Numbered from the stretch's first letter, positions 8,009 to 17,208 are shown. The stretch is DNA of 56,021 nt from Candidatus Omnitrophota bacterium (GCA_014729775.1 WJJJ01000023.1:1-56021), one strand, 5' to 3'. The notes: generated by a model not told the origin, from the letters alone. A program made the numbers and translations.

Positions 8009-9019
8009 ATGGTTGAGGAACGCGGGATGGACAATTATAAAAAAATAGCGATTTTGATCGTGACTCTCGGGATAGATCTGGCGGTAGAGATATTTAAATT
8101 CTTGGACGAACGACAGATAGAAATTATTTCCAAGGAAATCGCCCAGCTGGAACAGATGGATAAGGAAGAAGCCGCGGAGGTAATCCGTGAATTTCACGCG
8201 ATGCTGCTGGCCGAAGCAAGCGAAGCGGGGGGCGTGGATTATCTGAAAAAAGTGCTGGAAAAGACCGTCGGCCCGCATAAAACCATGGGCATTATCCGGA
8301 GGTTATCCGACATTCGTCCCTTTTCTTATCTGGAGAATACGCCCACGAATCAGATTGCGGAGATTGTCGCCAAGGAAGATCCCCAAATTATCGCGCTGGT
8401 GCTGTCCTACATTCCGGGCAATCGTTCGGCAGAGGTGTTCTCCCTCCTGCCGGAGAAGCTCCAGCAGGAAGTCTCCCTGCGGATGATTTCTCTCAAAGAT
8501 ATGCACCGGGAGGCGATCGATACCGTGCACAAGGCGCTGGAAAAGATGGTGACCACGAAGAAGCAGGGGTTAAGCGAGAAGGTGTCGTTTGAAGGAACGG
8601 GAGTAAAGACTTTGGCCGGGATCCTCAACGCGGTCCCGCGGCAGGTGGAAAAAGGGGTCCTGGAGCATCTGCAGACCGTGAACGCGGAGGTCGCCGAGGA
8701 GGTCCGCGCCAATATGTTCCTGTTCGAGGACGTGTCCCTGCTTGAAGATACCGCCCTGCAGAAAGTGCTTCGCCAAGTTGACATGAGCGATCTTACCGTG
8801 GCTTTAAAAGGTGCCGAAGGGAAAGTGAAAAAGAAAATCATGAACAACCTGTCGGAGCGTGTCCGGGAAACTACCGCGGAAGAGCTGGAATACATGGGGC
8901 CGGTGCGGGTGCGTCAGGTGGAGGAAGCGCAGCAGAAAGTAATTGACGCGGTGAAGAAAATGGAAAACGCAGGGGAAATCGTCGTGCCGCGTAAAGGGGA
9001 GAAGGAAGAATTCGTATGA
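8009..9019 (+). CDS. fliG: Flagellar motor switch protein FliG
   Basis: A 336-residue rotor protein that couples MotA to rotation. The middle domain has the EHPQ-type motif as EDPQ (KEDPQIIALVLSYI), and the C-terminal torque domain has the alternating charged helix (LRQVDMSDLTVALKGAEGKV). Length matches the family (~330). The ATG at 8009 has AAAAAGGA upstream; ATG 8027 is an alternative. The stop overlaps the fliH start. Confidence 0.97.
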   Translation: MVEERGMDNYKKIAILIVTLGIDLAVEIFKFLDERQIEIISKEIAQLEQMDKEEAAEVIREFHAMLLAEASEAGGVDYLKKVLEKTVGPHKTMGIIRRLSDIRPFSYLENTPTNQIAEIVAKEDPQIIALVLSYIPGNRSAEVFSLLPEKLQQEVSLRMISLKDMHREAIDTVHKALEKMVTTKKQGLSEKVSFEGTGVKTLAGILNAVPRQVEKGVLEHLQTVNAEVAEEVRANMFLFEDVSLLEDTALQKVLRQVDMSDLTVALKGAEGKVKKKIMNNLSERVRETTAEELEYMGPVRVRQVEEAQQKVIDAVKKMENAGEIVVPRKGEKEEFV

Positions 9020-9837
9020 GCCGTGTGTTGAAACGAGAACGGGTGTGGGCTGAGTTTCATCTTGCCGATTGGACCGCATCCAGTTTCGATCCCTCGGAAC
9101 AGGGAGATGAGCCTTTTTCGCTTGAGGAAATGAAACGGTCGTTTCAGGACTCGTGCGCCGAACAGCCGGCGCAGGCTGGGGCCGGCAGCGAGGAACCCGA
9201 ATCTACGGAACTGCCGGCGGAGGAAGCCGGCGGAGTTCGGGAAGCGGCGGCGCGGCTGCGGGCCCAGGCGGAGAAAGACGCCGAGCGGATCCGGGCGCAG
9301 GCCGAGCAGGAATATGCCGGCATCAAAGAGGATGCCTACCAGGAGGGCCTGCGGCAGGGAGCCGCGGAAGGGGAGCGAAAAGCAAGAGAAGCACACCGGG
9401 CGGCGGCTGAAAGAGAAATTGAGCAAATTCGCACGCTCGCTCGCCAGATTTCCGACGGCTATCCTCGGGCGATAAAGATGACGCAAAATGATCTGGTCAG
9501 GCTTGCATTGGAAGTGGCGGAAAAAGTGATCAAGGACGAAAGCCAGAAACGAAAGAAGGTCGTTGAGGGGATGATCCGGGAGGGATTGCGGCGGGTTTCG
9601 GAAAAAGCGTACGTAAAGGTCCGGGTGAATCCCGGTCAGTTGGATTTCGTGAGGGAAAAGAAAGAAGATTTTATCCGCCAGCTCGGCGACGTGGAACGGT
9701 TTGAATGCGTGCCGGACGAATCGGTGGATCCCGGGGGCTGTATCATTGAAACGCCCTCGGGCAGTGTGGATATGCGGATAGGGAAACAGGTAGCCGAGGT
9801 CCGCAGTACGCTTATCGGTGAGGAAGAAAATGAATGA
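9016..9837 (+). CDS. fliH: Flagellar export regulator FliH
   Basis: A 273-residue negative regulator and stator stalk of the FliI ATPase. Its central helical region, with small-residue and charged repeats (AEKDAERIRAQAEQEYAGIK; YQEGLRQGAAEGERKAREAH), is typical of FliH, as is the C-terminal V-ATPase-E-like domain (GGCIIETPSGSVDMRIGKQV). It overlaps fliG by 4 bases and fliI by 8, indicating translational coupling. Confidence 0.94.
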   Translation: MSRVLKRERVWAEFHLADWTASSFDPSEQGDEPFSLEEMKRSFQDSCAEQPAQAGAGSEEPESTELPAEEAGGVREAAARLRAQAEKDAERIRAQAEQEYAGIKEDAYQEGLRQGAAEGERKAREAHRAAAEREIEQIRTLARQISDGYPRAIKMTQNDLVRLALEVAEKVIKDESQKRKKVVEGMIREGLRRVSEKAYVKVRVNPGQLDFVREKKEDFIRQLGDVERFECVPDESVDPGGCIIETPSGSVDMRIGKQVAEVRSTLIGEEENE

Positions 9838-11161
9838 TCACGCCTTCGGAATAATGGACTTCGAAAAATATCATAAAGTGGTGGAGAGCACCGATCCGGT
9901 GAAACTGAACGGGAAAGTGACTCAGGTGATCGGGCTGATCGTCGAGTCCGAAGGCCCGGCGGTCGGCGTCGGGGAGCTGTGTCACATATATTCGAAGAAA
10001 ACCGACACCTCGGTGCAGGCTGAGGTGGTCGGGTTCCGGGGGAATAAAGTGCTGCTTATGCCGCTGGGAGAAATGACCAAGATCGAACCCAAGAGCGAAG
10101 TGGTGGCAACCGGGCATTCCCTGGGGGTGAAAGTGTCCGAAGATCTGCTCGGCCGGGTACTGAACGGCTTAGGCAACCCCATCGACGGCAAGGGGCCGAT
10201 TGTCACCCACCTGAGATATTCCATCCGGAATCGTCCGCCCCATCCGCTTTCCCGGGAACGGATCACCGAGCCGTTGAGCAGCGGCGTGCGCGCGATCGAC
10301 GGTATGATGACGTTAGGAAAGGGACAGCGGATAGGGATTTTCTCCGGCAGCGGAATCGGGAAATCAATGCTGCTGGGGATGACCGCGCGCAACACCAACG
10401 CCGATATAAACGTGATCGCCCTCATCGGCGAACGCGGGAGAGAAGTGAGGGATTTTATCGAAAAAGACCTTGGTCCAGAAGGATTGAAACGGTCGGTCGT
10501 GATCGTGTCGACCTCTGATCAGCCTGCGCTGATCCGGATCAAAGGCGCCGAAGTCGCGACGGCGATCGCGGAGTATTTTCGCGATCAGGGCAAGAACGTG
10601 ATGTTCATGATGGATTCGGTCACGCGTTTCGCGACCGCCCAGCGCGAGATCGGGCTCGCCGTGGGGGAACCTCCGGCAACGCGGGGGTACACGCCGTCGG
10701 TATTCGCGCTGCTTCCCAAACTCCTTGAACGCAGCGGCGCGTCACAGAACGGAACGATTACCGGTATCTATACCGTGCTCGTGGAGGCCGACGATATGAA
10801 CGAGCCGGTGGCGGACACGGTGCGCAGTATTCTCGACGGGCACGTGGTATTGTCCCGGGAACTGGCTTCCGCAGGGCATTATCCTCCGGTGGATGTGCTG
10901 GCCAGCATCAGCCGGTTGATGCGGGATATCGTCAGCCGTGAGCATTTTGAAGCCGCCAATAAAATTAAGGATTTACTCGTCACGTATAAAGACGCGCGGG
11001 ACCTGGTGAATATCGGAGCGTACGTAAAGGGGAGTAATCCCAAGATCGACCGCGCGCTGGAGATGCTGGATCCGATCAACCAGTTCCTGCGGCAGAAGGT
11101 TGAGGAGCGGGCGGAGTTTGACGCAACCGTTGACCGTCTTATCCGGATGTGCGAAGCATGA
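9830..11161 (+). CDS. fliI: Flagellum-specific ATPase FliI
   Basis: A 443-residue export ATPase related to the F1 beta subunit. It energises unfolding and delivery of export substrates. Walker A is GSGIGKS (~residue 175), Walker B region is MFMMDSVTRFA, and EIGLAVGEPPATRGYTPSVF is the family stretch. The ATG at 9830 is chosen over GTG 9818 because GAGGAAG lies just upstream and because other type III ATPases have short N-termini. It overlaps the fliH stop. Confidence 0.97.
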   Translation: MNDHAFGIMDFEKYHKVVESTDPVKLNGKVTQVIGLIVESEGPAVGVGELCHIYSKKTDTSVQAEVVGFRGNKVLLMPLGEMTKIEPKSEVVATGHSLGVKVSEDLLGRVLNGLGNPIDGKGPIVTHLRYSIRNRPPHPLSRERITEPLSSGVRAIDGMMTLGKGQRIGIFSGSGIGKSMLLGMTARNTNADINVIALIGERGREVRDFIEKDLGPEGLKRSVVIVSTSDQPALIRIKGAEVATAIAEYFRDQGKNVMFMMDSVTRFATAQREIGLAVGEPPATRGYTPSVFALLPKLLERSGASQNGTITGIYTVLVEADDMNEPVADTVRSILDGHVVLSRELASAGHYPPVDVLASISRLMRDIVSREHFEAANKIKDLLVTYKDARDLVNIGAYVKGSNPKIDRALEMLDPINQFLRQKVEERAEFDATVDRLIRMCEA

Positions 11162-11169
11162 GAGGATAA

Positions 11170-11625
11170 ATGAAATTTAAATTCCGTCTTCAGAAAGTAC
11201 TGGAACTGCGCCAGCAAAAAGAAGAAACATGCGAGCGGGAGCTGGCGGAACTGAAACGGGTTCTGATTCAGGAGGAGCAGTTTCTCGTCGATCTGAAGGA
11301 AAAGAGCCATGAAATGCGGCAGAGGCTCGATCACCTCCAGGACGGAGAGGAGAACGCTCTTTGTATGGAGGAACTGGTCCGGTACGCGGATTATCTCGAT
11401 CATCTCCAGAACAGGATCGTCGATCAGATCCGGCGGGTGAAAAAAACAGTCAATGACACCGATCAGAAACGTGATGAACTTGTCGAGGCGTCAAAAGAAA
11501 AAAAAGTGATCGAAAAGCTGAAAGGACAGCAGCTAAAAAGGTTCCGGGATTCCGCGGCTGAAACGGAGCGGAAACGGCTGGACGAAATCGGAATGAATAA
11601 TTACAGTCACAGGAGGAAAAAATGA
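11170..11625 (+). CDS. fliJ: Flagellar export chaperone FliJ
   Basis: A 151-residue, almost wholly coiled-coil protein starting KFKFRLQKVLELRQQKEE, the FliJ N-terminal signature. FliJ forms the central stalk of the FliI hexamer and contacts FlhA. Position after fliI and length fit. It overlaps the next ATG by 4 bases. Confidence 0.92.
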   Translation: MKFKFRLQKVLELRQQKEETCERELAELKRVLIQEEQFLVDLKEKSHEMRQRLDHLQDGEENALCMEELVRYADYLDHLQNRIVDQIRRVKKTVNDTDQKRDELVEASKEKKVIEKLKGQQLKRFRDSAAETERKRLDEIGMNNYSHRRKK

Positions 11626-12887
11626 GTTTTATTGAAATGCTCTCAATGAGTAATTTTCCTTCTTCACAGGATCTTCGCCCGGAGCATATTATCGACAGCG
11701 AGAAGATGCCTCAGACCAAGTTCGCGCAATTTCTCCAGAAACTGAGCCGTGCCTTCACGGAAAACGACGCGCTTACCGGGGAAGAAACGGCGGTGTCCGA
11801 GACAATCAATGCTTTTTTGCAGGAGCTGCGCGCGTTTTTTCAGTCGCTTGGGATGGACGAGGAGCAAGTTCGCGAAATGGTGAATGCCGCCGCCGAAAAA
11901 ATTTTCGCGCTGGCGGCGCAGGGCGATCTCGCGGGAGTACAGGCGCTGATCGAACAGTTGTTGTCCTCCGAAACGGCGGCCGAGGCCGGGAAAATCCTTT
12001 CCGAGGCAGTAGCGTGGGGGCAGTCCAAGGGCCCCGCGGCTTCTTTTTCGGAATTGATCCCGGAAGAAACCGGGAAATCGCATCCGGGGAAAGGGGGCGC
12101 CGCGTTGCCTGAGGCGGAAACCGGAAGAACGCGGCCGATGCAGGAGCTCGCGGCATTATTGCGCAGATACGTGCCCGAAAAAGGGAATCATCCCTCGCCG
12201 GCGCAGCTGCTTCCCGAAGTGCTGGCGGCGCTTGAGGAAAAAGCCGCGGCCGAGGCCGAAGGGTACCGGTTCCTGGCGGCGCCCGGCCAGGAAAAGGATT
12301 TCTTCCCCTGGGTGACCCACTCTGCGGAGGCCCAGCAGGAATTGCTGGACGCGCTTGCCGCGGGGATGATGGTAAAAGAATCGCAGGCCGGTACGGCCGC
12401 GGGCGAGGTCTCGTTCGATATCGTCGAAGCGCAGCCTGAGGCGCGTGCGGAATTCCTCCAGCTGATCAAAGAGATGGTTTCCCGGATGGAGTTGAGGAAC
12501 CGGGGCACGACCTGGAAGTCTTTCCTCGAGCTGACCACGAAAGAACTGGGGAACACGCACGTGCGGCTTGAACTTTCCGGGACGAAGGTGATATTGAATC
12601 TGCTGGTCGCGCGAGCCGAGGCGAAAGATACCGTGAACAACTATCTTCCCGAGTTAAAGCAGATGCTGGAAGAGAGAGGACTGGTACTCGACGGATGTTC
12701 GGTGGACGTGGATCAGAATCTGCGCCACGGGCGTTCACCGTTCGCGCAGGAGTTTATCCCGCGGGAAAACCGGATGCCGGGGTACGAAGCGCTTTCCTCC
12801 ACGTTAGTGGAGAAACTGCAGGCCAGGGGAACACAGCTGGACGAAATGATCGTAATCGGCGAACAGCGGGTGAACTGTTTCGCCTAA
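11622..12887 (+). CDS. fliK: Flagellar hook-length control protein FliK
   Basis: A 421-residue molecular ruler exported during hook growth. The N-terminal ~280 residues are Ala/Glu-rich and poorly conserved. The C-terminal Flg_hook domain (~300-390) is recognisable (FLELTTKELGNTHVRLELSG, then TVNNYLPELKQMLEERGLVL); it switches FlhB specificity. It lies between fliJ and flgD as in many flagellar operons. A second FliK-like protein occurs at 30477. Confidence 0.9.
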   Translation: MSFIEMLSMSNFPSSQDLRPEHIIDSEKMPQTKFAQFLQKLSRAFTENDALTGEETAVSETINAFLQELRAFFQSLGMDEEQVREMVNAAAEKIFALAAQGDLAGVQALIEQLLSSETAAEAGKILSEAVAWGQSKGPAASFSELIPEETGKSHPGKGGAALPEAETGRTRPMQELAALLRRYVPEKGNHPSPAQLLPEVLAALEEKAAAEAEGYRFLAAPGQEKDFFPWVTHSAEAQQELLDALAAGMMVKESQAGTAAGEVSFDIVEAQPEARAEFLQLIKEMVSRMELRNRGTTWKSFLELTTKELGNTHVRLELSGTKVILNLLVARAEAKDTVNNYLPELKQMLEERGLVLDGCSVDVDQNLRHGRSPFAQEFIPRENRMPGYEALSSTLVEKLQARGTQLDEMIVIGEQRVNCFA

Positions 12888-12902
12888 AAGGAGGTGGGAG
12901 AG

Positions 12903-13310
12903 ATGATAGTAAATGAGGTGTACGCTCCGCCGCTTCATTACCGGAGCGCGGGCGAAAGCGGAGAATCGCTGGGGAAGAATGATTTTCTCCAGCTTCTGCT
13001 CACCCAGATGCAGAATCAGGATCCGCTTGATCCGCTGAAGAACGAGGAGTTTATTGCGCAGTTGGCGCAATTTAACTCGCTGGAACAGTTGGTGAATTTG
13101 AATACGACCATGGAGTCGATGGGAACGCTGCAGATCCTGACGTCGTCGAGCAGTCTGATCGGACGGACGGTCGAGGCCGCCGACGGAGAAGACACGGTGC
13201 AGGGGCAGGTCCAGGAAGTGGCGTTTCTCAAAGGAGATATCGCGCTACAGCTTGACGCCGGCGGACGGCTGGTCGAAGTGAGTATCGATGATATCGTGAA
13301 GGTGAGGTGA
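12903..13310 (+). CDS. flgD: Flagellar hook assembly scaffold FlgD
   Basis: A 135-residue hook-capping protein. It has the N-terminal export and assembly motif LGKNDFLQLLLTQMQNQDPL and EFIAQLAQFNSLEQLVNLN, then a short beta region (GRTVEAADGEDTVQGQVQEV). At 135 residues it is the short form, without the full Tudor/Fn3-like head of enterobacterial FlgD (~230). The ATG at 12903 follows GGAGGTG with 8-base spacing; the in-frame GTG at 12894 is part of that ribosome site. Confidence 0.95.
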   Translation: MIVNEVYAPPLHYRSAGESGESLGKNDFLQLLLTQMQNQDPLDPLKNEEFIAQLAQFNSLEQLVNLNTTMESMGTLQILTSSSSLIGRTVEAADGEDTVQGQVQEVAFLKGDIALQLDAGGRLVEVSIDDIVKVR

Positions 13311-13315
13311 GAGAA

Positions 13316-13699
13316 ATGTCCGAGGCGAATCATGTGAATCATATCAGGATTCCGGGCGTCGGACGGGCCAAGATCCAAAAGTCAAAGGCGGTTCAGGATC
13401 AGAAGGGACCCGCGTTTAAAGAGATCCTCGAATCGAAACTCGATCATCAGCTGACCTTTTCCGGGCACGCCCTGCAACGGATACAGCGGCGCGAAATCGT
13501 GCTTGACGATGCCAAGCTCGGAAAATTAAAGACGGCGGTCGAGAAAGCTGAAAAGAAAGGGGCTCGTTCTTCGCTGGTGCTTATGGATGATCTGGCGTTT
13601 ATCGTCAGCGTGAAGAACAGGACCGTGATCACGGCGATGAACGGCGGTCATATCAAAGAGAACGTGTTTACCAACATCGACAGTGCGCTGATCATATGA
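13316..13699 (+). CDS. Flagellar operon protein of the TIGR02530 type
   Basis: A 127-residue conserved protein found between flgD and flgE in many Firmicutes, spirochaete-like and candidate-phylum operons. Recognisable stretches are FSGHALQRIQRREIVLDD, KTAVEKAEKKGARSSLVLMD and NRTVITAMNGGHIKENVFTN. No biochemical role is established; a hook-assembly role is inferred from place. ATG 13316 is preceded by AAGGTGAGG. Confidence 0.85.
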   Translation: MSEANHVNHIRIPGVGRAKIQKSKAVQDQKGPAFKEILESKLDHQLTFSGHALQRIQRREIVLDDAKLGKLKTAVEKAEKKGARSSLVLMDDLAFIVSVKNRTVITAMNGGHIKENVFTNIDSALII

Positions 13700-13748
13700 A
13701 TACCCGGGGAATATTTTCAGGAATGAGAGAGAAAACTTTGGAGGCTGG

Positions 13749-13810
13749 ACCTCAGATGAGGGGGCCTCGGAGAAACCCGCGGACGCGGGCGAACGAAAGG
13801 GGGCTGAGGT
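13749..13810 (+). promoter_or_regulatory. Candidate three-way-junction RNA covering the flgE ribosome site
   Basis: A 7-bp closing stem ACCTCAG (13749-13755) / CTGAGGT (13804-13810) encloses two hairpins: GAGG/CCTC (13758-13768) and CCCGC-GGAC-GCGGG (13776-13789). A purine-rich strand CGAACGAAAGGGGG runs into the 3' side of the closing stem. The GGGGGCTGAGG that would serve as ribosome site for the ATG at 13814 is partly in the closing stem. No known riboswitch class is recognised. Confidence 0.4.
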
Positions 13811-13813
13811 AGC

Positions 13814-15445
13814 ATGTTACGTTCAATGTTTACCGCAATTTCCGGGATGCAGAATCACCAGGTTCGGCTGGATACGGTGGCCAATAATATCGCGAACATC
13901 AATACTACCGGTTTTAAACGCAGCCGGGTGAGCTTTGAGGATATCTTGAGCCAGACGATTAGCGGCGCGAGCCGTCCCACCGATGACTTGGGCGGGGTGA
14001 ATCCGAGACAGGTCGGATTGGGAATGACGGTGGCGAGCATCGATACGATTTTTACCCAGGGAAATTTGCAGCTGACCGGCGTGAATACCGATCTGGCGAT
14101 CCAGGGCGACGGGTTCTTCATCCTGAAGGATCCAGAAGACGTGCCCTTTTACACCCGCGCCGGGAATTTTACGCTTGATGCGGGCGATCCCACGACGGGA
14201 CAGTCTCGTCTGGTCAACACATCCAACGGATATTTCGTCCAGGGATGGAACGCCGACAGCACGGGGACGATCACTCCCGACAGCGACACCGAAGACGTGA
14301 TCATTCCGCTGGCGAGTACCATCGAGCCCAACGCGACCTCCAATATCGCGTTTGCCAACAATCTTGACGGGACAGAGACCGGAGAGGTGGCGTTCAGCGT
14401 GTACACACAGACCTATACCGAAACGGTTGAAGGAAACGTAACCGTGAGCTGGACGGTGGAACCTACCGGGACGTTCAATCAGATGCGGGTGACCGGCGAA
14501 CTGAGCGGCGGCGCCAGTCCCCAGTGGGGCAGTACCGGCACCGACACGCTGACCTACACGTTTACCGTGGACAGCGATCCGACCAGTGCGACTTACGGTC
14601 AGATCACCGCGGATACCGGGCCGGGAGCGCAGGATACGATCGATCCCGACGGTGACGCCGATGCCGATGACATTACGGTCGATCTGCTGAATGTCGGCGA
14701 TGACCTGCTTGCCGGGACCAACCAGATTAACGTAGTAGGGCCGGATACGGTAGATAACGCGATTACCGCCACGCTTACTCCGCCGACCCACAGCACGTCG
14801 ATCAACGTGTACGATTCGCTGGGGAACGTGAGAGAGGTGACCTTTACCTTTACCAAAACGGCCAATTTGAACTGGCACTGGACTGCCGGCGGTGATGCCA
14901 CCGCGGGAGACGGCACGATCCAGTTCGATACCGACGGTTCGCTGTTGAGCTCCAGCGTGGTTAACGCGGTAACCGTTACCGGCGCGTTCGGCGCGCCTAA
15001 TTTTACGATTAGCCCGGATTTCACCGATTCGACCCAGTACGCGTCCGAAAGTACGCTGATTGTGTCCAATCAGGACGGCTATCAGGAAGGGACGTTATCC
15101 AGTTTCACCATCGGAAATTCCGGTGAAGTCATGGGAATCTATACCAACGGGCTGACCCGTACGCTGGCACAGGTCGCGATGGCGACGTTTCAGAATCCCG
15201 GAGGGCTGCTGAAAGAGGGGGAGAACATGTTCTCCGAAAGCGTCAACTCCGGGATTCCCCAGGTAGGAACTGCCAACAGTGCGGGCCGCGGCGAGATCTC
15301 AGCGGGCACGCTGGAGATGTCGAATGTCGACATCGCGCAGGAATTCGTGGATATGATCACCGCCCAGCGCGGTTTTCAGGCGAATTCGCGCAGTATCACG
15401 ACATCCGATGAGATCCTCCAGGAAGTGATCGCCCTGAAGCGGTAA
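13814..15445 (+). CDS. flgE: Flagellar hook protein FlgE
   Basis: A 543-residue hook subunit. The N-terminus MFTAISGMQNHQVRLDTVAN, NIANINTTGFKRSRVSFEDI and the C-terminus NVDIAQEFVDMITAQRGFQA are diagnostic. It is longer than E. coli FlgE (~400); the extra mass is an Asp/Thr-rich surface insertion (~residues 180-330), expected in the exposed D2/D3 domains. It is exported by the type III system and polymerises under FlgD. A strong hairpin follows at 15468. Confidence 0.96.
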   Translation: MLRSMFTAISGMQNHQVRLDTVANNIANINTTGFKRSRVSFEDILSQTISGASRPTDDLGGVNPRQVGLGMTVASIDTIFTQGNLQLTGVNTDLAIQGDGFFILKDPEDVPFYTRAGNFTLDAGDPTTGQSRLVNTSNGYFVQGWNADSTGTITPDSDTEDVIIPLASTIEPNATSNIAFANNLDGTETGEVAFSVYTQTYTETVEGNVTVSWTVEPTGTFNQMRVTGELSGGASPQWGSTGTDTLTYTFTVDSDPTSATYGQITADTGPGAQDTIDPDGDADADDITVDLLNVGDDLLAGTNQINVVGPDTVDNAITATLTPPTHSTSINVYDSLGNVREVTFTFTKTANLNWHWTAGGDATAGDGTIQFDTDGSLLSSSVVNAVTVTGAFGAPNFTISPDFTDSTQYASESTLIVSNQDGYQEGTLSSFTIGNSGEVMGIYTNGLTRTLAQVAMATFQNPGGLLKEGENMFSESVNSGIPQVGTANSAGRGEISAGTLEMSNVDIAQEFVDMITAQRGFQANSRSITTSDEILQEVIALKR

Positions 15446-15467
15446 GCAACGCTCTTAACAGTTACGG

Positions 15468-15506
15468 CAAAGCACAAGACGGATTCCCCGTCTTGTGCTT
15501 TGTTTT
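15468..15506 (+). terminator. Strong hairpin with short T-run after flgE
   Basis: A perfect 15-bp stem (15468-15482 with 15488-15502), loop ATTCC, then TTTT. It is the strongest hairpin in the early operon and may partly terminate the transcript or mark an mRNA 3' end, lowering flbD-mot expression relative to the hook genes. The T-run is short, so read-through is likely. Confidence 0.6.
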
Positions 15507-15529
15507 CGGGGTAAACTAAAGGAGCCAGA

Positions 15530-15733
15530 ATGATAAAGCTGACACAGGTAAACGGAGAGCTGATCGTCATTAATTCGGATTTGATTTCGTTCGTCCGGGC
15601 GCATCCCCATACCGTAGTGACCCTGACCAACGGCGATAAGCTTATGGTCGAGGAAACGCCGGACGAGGTGATCCAAAAGGTGATCCGGTTTAAGCGTAAT
15701 ATTTATCAAAACGGAGAAAGGGAGGCGGGCTGA
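15530..15733 (+). CDS. flbD: FlbD-type flagellar small protein
   Basis: A 67-residue protein: MIKLTQVNGELIVINSDLIS, then VVTLTNGDKLMVEETPDEVI. This is the short FlbD family found beside motA in Firmicutes and spirochaetes (not the Caulobacter sigma54 activator of the same name). Its role is poorly defined. AAAGGAG precedes the ATG; motA follows after 1 base. Confidence 0.88.
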   Translation: MIKLTQVNGELIVINSDLISFVRAHPHTVVTLTNGDKLMVEETPDEVIQKVIRFKRNIYQNGEREAG

Positions 15734-15734
15734 T

Positions 15735-16556
15735 ATGGACATAGCCAGTATTTTGGGGATTATCGGCGGGATCCTGTTGATAACGATAGCCATCTGGGAA
15801 AACATTCAGCTGTTTATCAGTCCCCAGTCGGCGATGATCACCTTCGGCGGCGCCTTCGCGGCTACATTCATTAATTTTCCCATGGCCCAGGTGGGAAAAG
15901 TGCTGACCGTCGCGGCAAAAGCGTTCTTCGCCCGTCCGGAAGATCCTTATAAGAAGGTGGAGCTCATTGTGCATTTGGCGGAAAAGGCCCGGCGTGAAGG
16001 GTTTCTCGCGCTGGAGGCGGAACTCGCCCAGGTTGAAGATCCCTTTTTGAAACGGGGGGTGCAGAGCGTGATCGATGGGATCAGCCATGACGCGTTAAAA
16101 GACACCATGGAAAAGCAGATGGATTTTATCGACGAACGCCACTCTATGGGACAGGAAATTTTCGTGTCCATCGGCACCTATTGTCCGTCGTTTGGTATGG
16201 CCGGGACGCTGATCGGGCTTATTATCATGCTCTATAATCTTGATGACCCGAAAAAAGTGGGGCCGGGTATGGCGTTGGCGATTATGACAACGCTGTACGG
16301 GGTGCTGGCCGCCTATCTTGTATTCATACCCATTGCCGGAAAACTGAAAGTGCGCAGCGATGAAGAACGTCTCCTGAAAGAAGTGGTCATGGAAGGGATA
16401 CTCGGCCTGCAGGCCGGAGACGCTCCCCGGTTTATCCGTGAACGGCTGCATGCCTATCTGAATCCGCGGCTTGCCGGGAAGGCGGCCAAAGAGGCCGCGG
16501 CAGCCGCCGCGACGGAACAGAATCAGCCGGAATCCGAAGGCGAAGAGGAAGGATGA
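15735..16556 (+). CDS. motA: Flagellar stator protein MotA
   Basis: A 273-residue stator subunit with four membrane helices (~5-22, ~32-52, ~152-172, ~185-205). The family stretch GMAGTLIGLIIMLYNLDDPK and PGMALAIMTTLYGVLAAYL is clear. The cytoplasmic loop with KARREGFLALEAEL contacts FliG. The motA-motB pair is complete and adjacent to flbD. The C-terminal tail is Ala/Glu-rich. Confidence 0.96.
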   Translation: MDIASILGIIGGILLITIAIWENIQLFISPQSAMITFGGAFAATFINFPMAQVGKVLTVAAKAFFARPEDPYKKVELIVHLAEKARREGFLALEAELAQVEDPFLKRGVQSVIDGISHDALKDTMEKQMDFIDERHSMGQEIFVSIGTYCPSFGMAGTLIGLIIMLYNLDDPKKVGPGMALAIMTTLYGVLAAYLVFIPIAGKLKVRSDEERLLKEVVMEGILGLQAGDAPRFIRERLHAYLNPRLAGKAAKEAAAAAATEQNQPESEGEEEG

Positions 16557-16563
16557 GCAAGAA

Positions 16564-17208
16564 ATGAAGAAAAAGCAGTTTAAGCTGGGAAAGCCGGCAC
16601 CTCCCTGGATGTTGACTTATTCCGATATGATCACCCAGGTGCTCATTTTCTTTGTCCTGCTGTTTACCCTGTCGGACATCAATATCGTGAAGTTCAGCCA
16701 GTACTTTAAAAAGATGAAAAAACCTCCGGTGGTCCTCGATGAGCAGCAGCTGCGGCGGGTGATGCTGGAGCTGGCCGAATATGCCAAACAAAAAGGGCTT
16801 GAGGAGCTCATTAGGATGGAAATAGACGAAACCGGGTTGAAAATTAGTCTTACCGAAAGTTTAATGTTCCGGTCGGGGCAGGCAAAAATCCTCCCCGAGG
16901 CGCTTCCGGTGATGGAAGTGATCGCCGACAAAGTGAAGAATCTCTCCAACGAAATAATGATCGAAGGACACACGGATAATATTCCGATCAGTACCGAGAA
17001 ATTCCCTTCGAACTGGGAACTGTCGGTGGCCCGGGCGGTGAACGTGTTGAAATATCTGGTGGAGAGCAAAGGGCTCGATCCATCCCGGGTTTCGGCGTCC
17101 GGGTACGGCGAGTACCGTCCGGTCGCTTCCAACGAAACCCAGGAGGGGCGGGCGCAGAACAGAAGGGTTGTGTTGGTGGTATTACGGACACGTCTTAAAG
17201 GATTTTAA
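16564..17208 (+). CDS. motB: Flagellar stator protein MotB
   Basis: A 214-residue stator subunit. One membrane helix (~20-40) carries the proton- or ion-binding Asp in PPWMLTYSDMITQVLIFF. The C-terminal OmpA-like peptidoglycan-binding domain has IEGHTDNIPIS and NWELSVARAVNVLKYL, ending GRAQNRRVVL. ATG 16564 is chosen: it follows GAGGAAGG and gives the usual short cytoplasmic N-terminus. Confidence 0.95.
   Translation: MKKKQFKLGKPAPPWMLTYSDMITQVLIFFVLLFTLSDINIVKFSQYFKKMKKPPVVLDEQQLRRVMLELAEYAKQKGLEELIRMEIDETGLKISLTESLMFRSGQAKILPEALPVMEVIADKVKNLSNEIMIEGHTDNIPISTEKFPSNWELSVARAVNVLKYLVESKGLDPSRVSASGYGEYRPVASNETQEGRAQNRRVVLVVLRTRLKGF

Noticed and set aside
9818-9829. Earlier GTG start for fliI
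   Set aside because: The ATG at 9830 has a better ribosome site and normal N-terminal length; the GTG adds only four basic residues read from inside fliH.
13753-13776. Hammerhead-ribozyme-like CAGATGA...GAGAAAC before flgE
   Set aside because: The core needs CTGATGA and a helix II joined to GAAA; here the T is A, the helix II pairing fails, and no cleavage-site strand fits. The three-way pairing described above explains the segment better.
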